A stretch of 5,858 nt of DNA, from NCBI GenBank assembly GCA_030598525.1, contig JAUVPT010000117.1, forward strand, positions 1 to 5,858, in the 5' to 3' direction. Made by a program: the position numbers and the translations under genes. This document shows positions 1-5,696 of the stretch, piece after piece; the stretch's first letter is position 1, and every line of letters begins with the position of its first letter. A model generated the notes under the pieces. The model saw only the letters and a list, made by a program, of their open reading frames with translations. It was not told the origin of the DNA and searched no databases. The stretch comes from Gemmatimonadota bacterium. Lineage in GTDB: Bacteria > Gemmatimonadota > Gemmatimonadetes > Palauibacterales > Palauibacteraceae.

Positions 1-191
1 CCTCCAGACCAGCGCGACCGGTCCGTTCGGGGGCCTGCAGTGAGGGCACACCCGTGCATGGTTGGAGCCCGGTACGCTTGCCGGGACCGGAAGTTATAGG
101 CAGTTTTCTCGTCGACTGGTGAATTGCCCAGCCGCGGCAGTTTCCTACCCTCCCGTACGGCTGAGTTCACCTGCATCCAGCGGAGGCTGAC
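1..191. other. Upstream non-coding stretch, left edge
   Basis: No convincing gene is seen here. The plus-strand reading frames that are open at the left edge close at 41-43, 97-99 and 120-122. A short C-terminal tail of an upstream gene (for example a frame ending in ...GPFGGLQ at the stop at 41-43) is possible but cannot be shown. There is a small hairpin, CCCGG (68-72) with CCGGG (81-85), without an adjacent T-run, and a GCCGCGGC palindrome at 131-138. An AT-rich patch GTTATAGGCAGTTTTC lies at 93-108, but I find no -35 box at proper spacing. The Shine-Dalgarno GGAGG at 182-186 belongs to the gene starting at 192. Confidence 0.4.
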
Positions 192-821
192 ATGAAGAAG
201 TTCACCGTCGGAATCCCGGCGTTGCTACTCACGGTCGTGGTTGCGATGCCGCTCTCGGCGCAGGAGGTCACCTGCGACGACATCGCGTTCGATGAGCGTG
301 TGATGACCTCGTATCCAGCGGCGCGTGACGCGTGCCTGGAGATCATCGAGCGTGACGGTGTCAAGTACGCGCATTTCAAGGCGATGGTCCACGAAGGCCC
401 ACCTTCAATGCTGCTCACGTTTCAGCATCGGGACGAAACATGGGGTCCGGCGACGCGCGTCACTCCACGACCCGGATTCACGGTGTATCTCGACGGGGTG
501 ATCCTACCCTATGAGGACATTAAGAGGGGCCGTGAGATCAGCATCTACCTGCCCGAGGGTCGTTGGGAGATGGCAGTGACCGGCGTGGACGAGGTCATGA
601 TCGCCGACGCGGAGTTCGATGCGTTCGAAATGGAGGTCACCGCCGAGGAGCTGCCCGAAGAGGTTGAGCTGACCCCCCCTCCGGTGGTCGAGGAGACCGT
701 CGCAGAGTCTGCGCCAGCGGGCGACAGCACCTCCAAGTGGTACTGGATGCTCCTGCTCGGTGCCGCGGTCGTAGTTATCTGGATGCTGCGCAGGAAGCGG
801 CAGGCCAGGCGAGAGGGCTGA
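192..821 (+). CDS. Exported single-pass membrane-anchored protein of unknown function
   Basis: I do not recognise a named family. Residues 1-23 form a clear Sec signal peptide: basic MKK, a hydrophobic core, and L-S-A before Q24 as a likely signal peptidase I site. The mature part (about 24-150) is a soluble, probably beta-rich domain with two cysteines (C28, C48) that could form a disulfide in the periplasm. Its segments DACLEIIERDGVKYAHFKA and FTVYLDGVILPYEDIKRGREI look like a small barrel-type domain. A Pro/Glu-rich linker (about 152-181) leads to a transmembrane segment (about 183-200) and a basic tail, RRKRQARR. The expected topology is type I: globular domain outside the cytoplasmic membrane, tail inside. 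The tail resembles a sortase or exosortase-type anchor (hydrophobic stretch then basic residues) but lacks an LPxTG or PEP motif. The start at 192 is supported by GGAGG with a 5-nt spacer. A terminator-like hairpin follows, so the gene is probably a single transcription unit or the last gene of one. Confidence 0.85.
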   Translation: MKKFTVGIPALLLTVVVAMPLSAQEVTCDDIAFDERVMTSYPAARDACLEIIERDGVKYAHFKAMVHEGPPSMLLTFQHRDETWGPATRVTPRPGFTVYLDGVILPYEDIKRGREISIYLPEGRWEMAVTGVDEVMIADAEFDAFEMEVTAEELPEEVELTPPPVVEETVAESAPAGDSTSKWYWMLLLGAAVVVIWMLRRKRQARREG

Positions 822-853
822 TTCTGACCGCATCGCGCCACCAACAGCGGCGA

Positions 854-888
854 CGGGGCCCCGCACTTTCGGGGGCCCCGTTCGCTTT
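854..888 (+). terminator. Probable intrinsic terminator after the exported-protein gene
   Basis: A perfect 9-bp GC stem, CGGGGCCCC (854-862) with GGGGCCCCG (872-880), encloses a 9-nt loop. It is followed by the moderately T-rich tail TTCGCTTT (881-888). It begins 33 nt after the stop codon of the upstream gene and ends before the SURF1 start. The tail is weaker than ideal, so termination may be partial. Confidence 0.7.
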
Positions 889-933
889 GACGGCACCTTG
901 TCCGCCCCCACCTCGCCCACCGACATTGACATC

Positions 934-1704
934 ATGAAACGATTGGACGCGCGTTCCTGGGGCTTTGCTGTGGTGGCCATTGTCGCGACTGCCGTGTTCG
1001 TTCGCCTCGGCACCTGGCAGGTGGACCGCCTGGGCGAGCGCCGTGCCCGCAACGCTAACCACTCTGCTCTTGCAGCTCTTCCGCCACTCGAGTTGCCCGG
1101 GACTGCCGCGGGGCTTCCCACCGATTCGCTGATGTGGCGGCGGGTTCGGCTCACGGGGACATGGGACTACGACCACGAGATCATCATCCGGGGCCGCGCG
1201 GCACTCGGCTCTCCGGGCGTTCACGTGGTCACGCCGCTGCGGCTCGAGGGGGCCCCTGCCGTACTCGTGCTCCGGGGATGGCTCCCTGCAGCGGACGGAC
1301 TGAGCGCAGACCTCCAGTCATCTCGGCCGCCATCCGATGTCGCGGAGCGAGCGCACACCGTGGTGATCACGGGACGGGTTCTTCCCGGCGAGCCCTCGTC
1401 GGCGATCCCCCCGCGTTTCACTCGGTTCGAAGTCGGCGTGCACCTGGTACTCGGCAGCCTCGACCTCGAGGCAGCCGAGCGCGATCTCGCTGACCCCATC
1501 CTGGACGCATGGGTGCTACCCGACTCGTCCACGGACGCCGGAGGAGCTGGCGTGCCACGACCTGTCGCGGCCATCCCCCCCTCCGATGGACCCCACCTGG
1601 TGTACGCGATCCAGTGGTTCAGCTTTGCCGCGATCACGCTCGCGGGGGCGACCCTGTTTCTGATCAGCCGGCGGCGTGACAGCCAGGAGGGAAGTCGCAC
1701 ATGA
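934..1704 (+). CDS. surf1: SURF1-family cytochrome c oxidase assembly protein
   Basis: SURF1 proteins are inner-membrane factors that help assemble cytochrome c oxidase, and in Paracoccus they bind haem a for insertion into subunit I. This 256-aa product has the family layout of two membrane helices at the ends (about 9-25 and 223-244) flanking a large periplasmic domain. Visible family signatures are LGTWQ right after helix 1 (25-29), WRRVRLTGTWD (68-78), HVVTPL (97-102), VLRGWLP (112-118) and GPHLVYAIQWFSFA (219-232) entering helix 2. H221 in that last motif corresponds to the conserved helix-2 histidine linked to haem binding. Length is normal. The start is uncertain: a TTG at 898 would add 12 residues (MSAPTSPTDIDI), but ATG at 934 gives the compact basic N-terminus MKRLDARSW just before helix 1. 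Neither start has a Shine-Dalgarno sequence. The gene overlaps the next gene by 4 bp. No oxidase subunit gene is visible within the window. Confidence 0.93.
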   Translation: MKRLDARSWGFAVVAIVATAVFVRLGTWQVDRLGERRARNANHSALAALPPLELPGTAAGLPTDSLMWRRVRLTGTWDYDHEIIIRGRAALGSPGVHVVTPLRLEGAPAVLVLRGWLPAADGLSADLQSSRPPSDVAERAHTVVITGRVLPGEPSSAIPPRFTRFEVGVHLVLGSLDLEAAERDLADPILDAWVLPDSSTDAGGAGVPRPVAAIPPSDGPHLVYAIQWFSFAAITLAGATLFLISRRRDSQEGSRT

Positions 1705-1934
1705 GCTACCGCAAGTTCGTTGACCGATCCGGAAACGCCTGGCGTGTGCGTGATCGCAGCCGTTGGGAGTGGCACTTCGAACCCGAGGGCGGCAACCCCG
1801 GCCCGGCGAAGGTGGCGCGGGCTCCCGGGCACCAGGACGACCCGTTCGAGCTCAGCAACGAAGAGCTTCAACGCCTGCTCGACTCGGCCCCCGGGACGGC
1901 CCGGCCCAAGGCCCCGAATCCGTTCAACCGCTGA
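1701..1934 (+). CDS. Small conserved-looking protein coupled to SURF1, function unknown
   Basis: The 77-aa protein is soluble, with no signal peptide or membrane segment. It starts in an ATGA overlap with the SURF1 stop codon, and AGGAGG at 1685-1690 lies 10 nt upstream, so translational coupling is likely. The N-terminal half (YRKFVDRSGNAWRVRDRSRWEWHFEPEGG) is rich in aromatic and charged residues and looks like a short beta-sheet unit. The C-terminal half carries an amphipathic helix, ELSNEELQRLLDSA (about 51-64), and ends in a Pro-rich tail. The combination of an FxDxxGxxWRV start and an LSxEELxxLL helix resembles short orphan proteins I associate with Gemmatimonadota. That is from memory and gives no function. 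A role alongside SURF1 in oxidase maturation is only a guess from gene order. The coupling and good ribosome binding site make it a real gene rather than a chance frame. Confidence 0.78.
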   Translation: MSYRKFVDRSGNAWRVRDRSRWEWHFEPEGGNPGPAKVARAPGHQDDPFELSNEELQRLLDSAPGTARPKAPNPFNR

Positions 1935-1984
1935 GACCTAAAGCGGCCTCAGGCTCGTCTACTCTTGCCACTTCATCCCATAGA

Positions 1985-1999
1985 GTGACAAGTTGTCAC
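1985..1999. promoter_or_regulatory. Perfect 15-bp dyad, candidate operator
   Basis: GTGACAA, one central G, then TTGTCAC: two 7-bp arms in perfect inverted symmetry, typical of a dimeric helix-turn-helix repressor or activator site. It lies 51 bp after the stop of the 77-aa gene and about 175 bp upstream of the predicted sigma-54 start point, a distance suited to an upstream activator site. One such dyad is not rare in a window of this size by chance; its intergenic position is what supports it. The binding protein is unknown. Confidence 0.4.
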
Positions 2000-2099
2000 C
2001 ATCGTTGCCAGATTGGGACGTGTTGGCGCAGCGAGCTCGTGCCCAACCGCTCGGAACGTTCCCCCGGGAGGCCCTGTGAGAGCGCATAATTCTGCGGCT

Positions 2100-2111
2100 T
2101 CCAGTACTGGA
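2100..2111. promoter_or_regulatory. 12-bp palindrome TCCAGTACTGGA
   Basis: A perfect 12-bp palindrome centred about 61 bp upstream of the predicted sigma-54 transcription start and 30 bp upstream of its -24 element. It could be a binding site for the response regulator encoded downstream or for a repressor. It is short, so it could be fortuitous. Confidence 0.3.
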
Positions 2112-2140
2112 GGCACACCAGGCCTTTGAGTGGGCAATCG

Positions 2141-2156
2141 TGGCACACTTCCGGCA
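2141..2156 (+). promoter_or_regulatory. Candidate sigma-54 (-24/-12) promoter of the NtrC-type gene
   Basis: TGGCAC (2141-2146), 5 nt, CGGCA (2152-2156). The -24 half is a perfect match to the TGGCAC consensus. The -12 half keeps the essential GC with exact GG-N10-GC spacing, although TT of TTGCA is replaced by CG. The predicted start point is near 2167, giving a leader of about 45 nt that includes the ribosome binding site at 2203-2206. It sits directly upstream of a sigma-54 activator gene, which would fit autoregulation. Confidence 0.5.
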
Positions 2157-2211
2157 ATGGTGAAGCGGGACACTGTTCAAACGTTCGACGCGGGCCGAAG
2201 ACGGAGTAGAT

Positions 2212-3624
2212 ATGTCTGAAGAACACACGAAGGCCGATGTCGCCCCCCGCGTTCTTGTCGTGGAGGACGAGGAAAACGTACGTGATCTCCTTCTGACGGT
2301 TCTCGCGGAGAATGGATACCGCGTCGATGCCGTACGGTCGGGTGAGGAGGGACTTCGCCAGCTGGACCAGCAGTTGTACGACCTGGTTCTCCTCGACCTG
2401 AACCTGCCGGGGATGCACGGTCTCAACGTGCTCGGCGCGGGACCTGCCTTGCAGACGGACGCGCAGTTCATCGTGATGACGGCCTTCGGATCGATCGACA
2501 GCGCGGTCGAAGCCATGAAACTGGGGGCCGTAGACTTCATCAAGAAGCCGTTCCGCACGGAGGAGTTGCTGCACATCCTGGCTCGCGCCCGTGAAGAGCT
2601 CGAGCTCAAGCGTGAGGTAGCGCAACTCAGAAGCCAGACGAACGCGGGCGTGCGTGCCCACCTCGTCGGTAAATCGCAGGCCATGCAACGGTTGTACGGC
2701 ATGATCGAGCGAGTGGCGCCCACCCGTGCCAACGTGCTGATCACGGGCGACACGGGGACCGGTAAGGAACTGGCCGCCCGGGCAGTTCACGAGCTATCCG
2801 GCCGCAGCCGCCGGCCTTTCGTGGCGATCAACTGCTCGGCGCTCCCCGAGACCCTGCTCGAGTCCGAGCTGTTCGGTCACATGAAGGGTTCGTTCACCGG
2901 CGCGGTGCAGAGCAAGCGAGGTCTGTTCGAGGAAGCCCAGGGCGGGACCATCTTCCTGGACGAGATCAGCACGGTGTCCGAGGCAGTCCAGGTCAAGCTG
3001 CTTCGGGTTCTGCAGGATCGGAAGGTCACCCGTGTGGGAGGCCGGGAGCCGATCACCGTGGACTTCCGGCTGATCGCCGCCACGAACCGTGACCTCACCG
3101 ATCTGGTGGAGAAGCGCGAGTTCCGTGAGGACCTGTTCTACCGGCTCAATGTATTCCCGATCCGCGTACCCTCGCTGCGCGAACGGCGCGACGACATTCC
3201 GATTCTCGCGCAGCACTTCCGGCAGCGCTTCGCGGATGAGAACAGCCTCGAGCCACCCGATATTCCGCCCAAGACCATGACCCGGCTCATGTCATACGAT
3301 TGGCCCGGTAACGTCCGTGAGCTCGAGAACTTCATCGAGCGAGCGGTGATCATGCATGCGGGTGCGCGGGCGATTCCGTTCGAGCCGCCGGGCCAGCGGC
3401 CCGACCCGGAGCGGAACCTCCTGTCGCGGTCTCGCGAGGAGAAGTGGGACCTGGAGCGCCTCGAAAGGGAGTACATCCTGGACATGCTCGAGCAGACGCA
3501 GTGGCACCAGAGCTCGGCGGCCGAGGCCCTGGGTATCAGCCGGCGGACGCTCTATCGGAAGCTGAAGCGCTACCGCGAGCAGGGGATCCTGCCCGAGCCC
3601 CATCACGTGGCCCTGCGCCTCTGA
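2212..3624 (+). CDS. NtrC-family sigma-54-dependent response regulator
   Basis: This 470-aa protein is a two-component activator that, once phosphorylated, oligomerises and uses ATP to open promoters bound by sigma-54 RNA polymerase. Domains in order are a receiver (about 13-125), a coiled linker, an AAA+ sigma-54 interaction domain (about 150-375) and a C-terminal Fis-type helix-turn-helix (about 420-455). Receiver residues present are E18/D19, phospho-acceptor D62, T90 and K112. AAA+ motifs are Walker A GDTGTGKE (179-186), the sigma-54 contact loop GSFTGA (226-231), Walker B GGTIFLDE (244-251), sensor I ATNRDL (290-295), arginine residues R305 and R311 in FREDLFYRL, and WPGNVRELEN (364-373). 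All catalytic residues are present and length is normal for the family. The contact loop reads GSFTGA instead of the usual GAFTGA. GGAG at 2203-2206, 5 nt from the ATG, supports the start. A sigma-54 promoter candidate lies upstream and a convergent histidine kinase gene downstream. The regulon cannot be named from sequence, so no gene symbol is given. Confidence 0.97.
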   Translation: MSEEHTKADVAPRVLVVEDEENVRDLLLTVLAENGYRVDAVRSGEEGLRQLDQQLYDLVLLDLNLPGMHGLNVLGAGPALQTDAQFIVMTAFGSIDSAVEAMKLGAVDFIKKPFRTEELLHILARAREELELKREVAQLRSQTNAGVRAHLVGKSQAMQRLYGMIERVAPTRANVLITGDTGTGKELAARAVHELSGRSRRPFVAINCSALPETLLESELFGHMKGSFTGAVQSKRGLFEEAQGGTIFLDEISTVSEAVQVKLLRVLQDRKVTRVGGREPITVDFRLIAATNRDLTDLVEKREFREDLFYRLNVFPIRVPSLRERRDDIPILAQHFRQRFADENSLEPPDIPPKTMTRLMSYDWPGNVRELENFIERAVIMHAGARAIPFEPPGQRPDPERNLLSRSREEKWDLERLEREYILDMLEQTQWHQSSAAEALGISRRTLYRKLKRYREQGILPEPHHVALRL

Positions 3625-3678
3625 TCGGCGGGTCATCGAGCACCCCGAGACCGGTGTTCCATGCGGCTGGATGTGCAG

Positions 3679-3705
3679 AGGGGCGCCTTCGGGCGCCCCT
3701 TCTTT
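3679..3705 (+). terminator. Strong intrinsic terminator with UUCG tetraloop
   Basis: AGGGGCGCC (3679-3687) pairs perfectly with GGCGCCCCT (3692-3700), closing a C-TTCG-G tetraloop, an exceptionally stable loop. The T-rich tail TCTTT follows (3701-3705). It lies 55 nt after the response-regulator stop and is oriented for the plus strand. On the minus strand it starts 39 nt past the kinase stop but is followed by CTGCAC, not a T-run, so it probably acts poorly in that direction. Confidence 0.9.
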
Positions 3706-3738
3706 CATCCTTCGCTCAACAGACCCTACGCCTCGCAC

Positions 3739-5613
3739 CTAGCCGATCCAACCGCTTCTCCGCTCCGGCTCTCTGCCGTGGGGCATCCAGAGCGTGAACG
3801 TAGCCCCTTCCCCGGGCGTGGATTCCAGTGTCAGGTTCCCGCCCATGTACTCCGCCAACTGGCGCGAGAGAGTGAGGCCTATCCCCACCCCTCCCCGCTT
3901 GCTCCTTCCGGTCCCACCCTTCTCGTATTCCCCGAAGATCCTCTCCTGATCCGCCTCGGGAACTCCGGGCCCCTGGTCCGTCACACTGATCGCCAGCCAG
4001 CGCTCCGCCTCGGGCGCTCTTTCCGGACCTTCCCGGCTCAGGTCAGCCGAGAGACGCACGTCCGTCCCCTCCGGTGAGTACTTGATCGCATTGCTCAGCA
4101 GGTTGGTCATGATCTGCAGCACCCGGTCCGGATCCGCGACCATGCGCAGATTACTGCGGTTTCGCTTCAGGCGGAGCCGCATCTTCTTCTGCTCCGCCTC
4201 GGGGTGGATTCCGTCCATCGAAGCCTGCAGCAGCTCGTTGACCACGATCATGCGGGGCCACGTCTCGAGTCGGCCCTGCGACAGGCTCTCGAGGTCGAGC
4301 ACGTCCTGCACGAGACGCATCGCGTGCTCGCTGCCTCGACGAATCTTCTCCGGTATGTCACGGGCCTTGCCAGAGGTCTCCATGAGGAGTCTTTCGGACC
4401 ACATCAGCACGCCGCTGCAGGCGTTGCGCAGGTCGTGGTTCACGAACGCATAGAACCGATCGCGCTGCTGCTGAGTCTGCCTCAGCTCGTCCAGCAGGCG
4501 CTGAAGGGTCGTGAACTGACGGGCGTTCTCGATCGAGACCGCCGCCTGGGCGGCCAGCATGCTGACGACCGTCTCGTCACGCTCGGTGAACTCCGCCCCG
4601 TCTTCCTTGTTGGTCAGGTACAGATTCCCGTAGGCTCGATCGCCGATCCGGATCGGGACACCGAGAAACGACGTCATCCCCGGGTGCGTGCCCGGCATCC
4701 CGGCGGACCTCGGATCGGAGGACATGTCGTGCACGCGGATCGGGACCTTCGACTGCGTGACCGCTCCCAGTAACCCCAGGCCCTTCGGAGGGCCGCCCAT
4801 CTGCTTCCTCTGCGCGGCGTCGATTCCACTCGTGATGAACAGCTCGAGTTCGTCGCCCTCCGGCGTCAGCACCCCGAGAGCCCCATCCGCGGCACTCGTC
4901 AGATTCCTGGCCCGATCCGCCACGGTCTGCAGGACCGCGTCCAGCTCGAGGTCCGAGGCAACGGCCACCTCGGCCGCATGCAGATCCTGGAGGATCGTGA
5001 TGTGGTGCTCGCTCTCGGCCCTCAGAGTATCAGACCGCTTCGCCCGGGTCGTCTCGGCTTCGAGGAGCCGGGCGTTCTGAATGGCGAGTCCCGCGAGGTG
5101 GCCGAAGGCATAGAGCAAATCGGCGTCTTCCTGGACGAACCCGGGGACACTCGCTCGACCGACCACGATCAGGGTCCCGAGGACCCCGGATCGCTGGCGC
5201 AGAGGTACGGCCAGGACCGTTCGAGATTCACCCGCATCCAGAACCAGGGCTTCATAGAAGGGATCGTCCGGCACGTCGTTGTCTATGACCGCCCGGTTCT
5301 CCTCGATCGCCCGTTGGCTGAGAGTGCCCTCGATCGGGTATCGGGCTCCCGTGATTCCCTCGAGAGACCCGCTGGCTCCCGCGACGAACAGCTCGTGGAG
5401 TTCGGCTTCGAAGAAGGTGACGGCCGCACCGGAGCCGTCGAACAGCAGGCGGGTGCGCTCGGTGACGACGGACAGAATCCCCTGCAGGTCCGGGGCCTCC
5501 AGGATGGCACTGCCCGTCTCGCAGAGACCGCCGAGACGAGACGCGATATCGCCTGACTGCGTGCTTCCCTTGTTACCCAAGTCAACTCGTGGGCTGGGGG
5601 GAGGGGGCATCAT
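3739..5613 (-). CDS. Soluble GAF-GAF sensor histidine kinase with DevS-like GAF domain
   Basis: This 624-aa cytoplasmic sensor kinase has no membrane segment. Domains in order are GAF1 (about 43-185), a helical linker, GAF2 (about 221-370), HisKA dimerisation/phosphotransfer (about 380-447) and HATPase (about 490-613). The phospho-acceptor is H393 in FVNHDLRN. ATP-binding motifs are the N box NLLSNAIKYSPEG (504-516), G1 DQGPGVP (546-552), F box IFGEYEKG (559-566) and G2 GVGIGL (575-580). GAF2 strongly resembles the haem GAF of mycobacterial DevS/DosT: PKGLGLLGAV, then THPGMTSFLGVPIRI, then GNLYLTNKEDGAEFTERD. H310 aligns with the DevS haem-ligand H149 and Y332 with the distal Y171. The kinase core is HisKA type, not the HisKA_3 type of DevS. 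D394-x-x-N397 fits the phosphatase motif, so it may be bifunctional. The start is a double ATG (5611-5613 and 5608-5610) with only a weak GGGCGAG upstream; no other in-frame start was found within about 50 nt upstream. The gene is convergent to the NtrC-type regulator, its probable partner. Confidence 0.95.
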   Translation of the reverse strand: MMPPPPSPRVDLGNKGSTQSGDIASRLGGLCETGSAILEAPDLQGILSVVTERTRLLFDGSGAAVTFFEAELHELFVAGASGSLEGITGARYPIEGTLSQRAIEENRAVIDNDVPDDPFYEALVLDAGESRTVLAVPLRQRSGVLGTLIVVGRASVPGFVQEDADLLYAFGHLAGLAIQNARLLEAETTRAKRSDTLRAESEHHITILQDLHAAEVAVASDLELDAVLQTVADRARNLTSAADGALGVLTPEGDELELFITSGIDAAQRKQMGGPPKGLGLLGAVTQSKVPIRVHDMSSDPRSAGMPGTHPGMTSFLGVPIRIGDRAYGNLYLTNKEDGAEFTERDETVVSMLAAQAAVSIENARQFTTLQRLLDELRQTQQQRDRFYAFVNHDLRNACSGVLMWSERLLMETSGKARDIPEKIRRGSEHAMRLVQDVLDLESLSQGRLETWPRMIVVNELLQASMDGIHPEAEQKKMRLRLKRNRSNLRMVADPDRVLQIMTNLLSNAIKYSPEGTDVRLSADLSREGPERAPEAERWLAISVTDQGPGVPEADQERIFGEYEKGGTGRSKRGGVGIGLTLSRQLAEYMGGNLTLESTPGEGATFTLWMPHGREPERRSGWIG

Positions 5614-5618
5614 CTCGC

Positions 5619-5653
5619 CCGTGCGGCCTGGAGTGTACTCACCGTGCGGGCTG
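5619..5653. repeat. Pair of 12-bp direct repeats upstream of the kinase gene
   Basis: CCGTGCGGCCTG (5619-5630) and CCGTGCGGGCTG (5642-5653) match at 11 of 12 positions, with starts 23 bp apart, close to two helical turns. They lie 6-40 bp upstream of the kinase ATG, where a repressor or activator bound as two units would affect its expression. No known motif is recognised. Confidence 0.4.
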
Positions 5654-5696
5654 TTACACCTGCTCGCACGTGAGACAATATTTCACATCGGGATGG
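5654..5696. promoter_or_regulatory. AT-rich divergent promoter zone with GTGA/TCAC dyad
   Basis: This is the only AT-rich patch between the two divergent genes. It contains the imperfect dyad GTGAGA-N5-TTTCAC (5670-5686), with 5 of 6 arm positions matched. On the minus strand a weak promoter can be read as TTGTCT, 16 nt, TAACAG towards the kinase. On the plus strand GTTACA (5653-5658), 17 nt, CAATAT (5676-5681) points to the gene at 5782. All boxes are imperfect, so promoter assignment is tentative. Confidence 0.3.

Larger units (their letters stand above)
1935..2211. other. 277-bp regulatory intergenic region before the NtrC-type gene
   Basis: No gene is supported in these 277 bp; long minus-strand frames crossing it are shadows that run deep into the response-regulator gene. 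There is no clear intrinsic terminator after the stop at 1932-1934. The region holds the dyad at 1985-1999, the palindrome at 2100-2111 and the sigma-54 promoter candidate at 2141-2156. GGCACAC occurs twice, at 2112-2118 and 2142-2148, and GGCAAT twice, at 2133-2138 and 2153-2158. A CATAAT at 2085-2090 looks like a -10 box but lacks a matched -35. Confidence 0.6.

Noticed and set aside
64..81. Possible sigma-54 promoter upstream of the exported-protein gene (TTGGAG ... ACGCT)
   Set aside because: GG-N10-GC spacing is present, but both halves match the consensus poorly, so it is not better than chance.
800..821. Sortase- or exosortase-type sorting signal at the C-terminus of the exported protein
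   Set aside because: A hydrophobic helix and basic tail are present, but there is no LPxTG, PEP or similar motif before the helix; a simple membrane anchor explains it.
504..1224. Minus-strand open frames of 216 and 149 codons
   Set aside because: They run across the terminator and the opposite strand of the SURF1 gene, and the proteins show no domain or plausible composition.
2085..2090. CATAAT as a sigma-70 -10 box for the regulator gene
   Set aside because: No -35 hexamer at 16-18 bp spacing, and it is more than 120 bp from the start codon.
1959..2790. Two overlapping minus-strand open frames of 264 codons each, crossing the intergenic region and the regulator gene
   Set aside because: They lie opposite the receiver and AAA+ codons of an unmistakable NtrC-family gene. 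Their translations are Ser/Arg-rich or low in family features, as expected of shadows in GC-rich DNA.
4204..5556. Long plus-strand open frames opposite the kinase (189 and 192 codons)
   Set aside because: The kinase frame has all GAF, HisKA and HATPase motifs; the plus-strand frames are its complement with no recognisable domain.
5670..5686. CRP/FNR-like site suggested by TGTGA and TCAC half-sites
   Set aside because: The spacing between the half-sites is too long for CRP (N6) and the arms do not fit TTGAT-N4-ATCAA of FNR.
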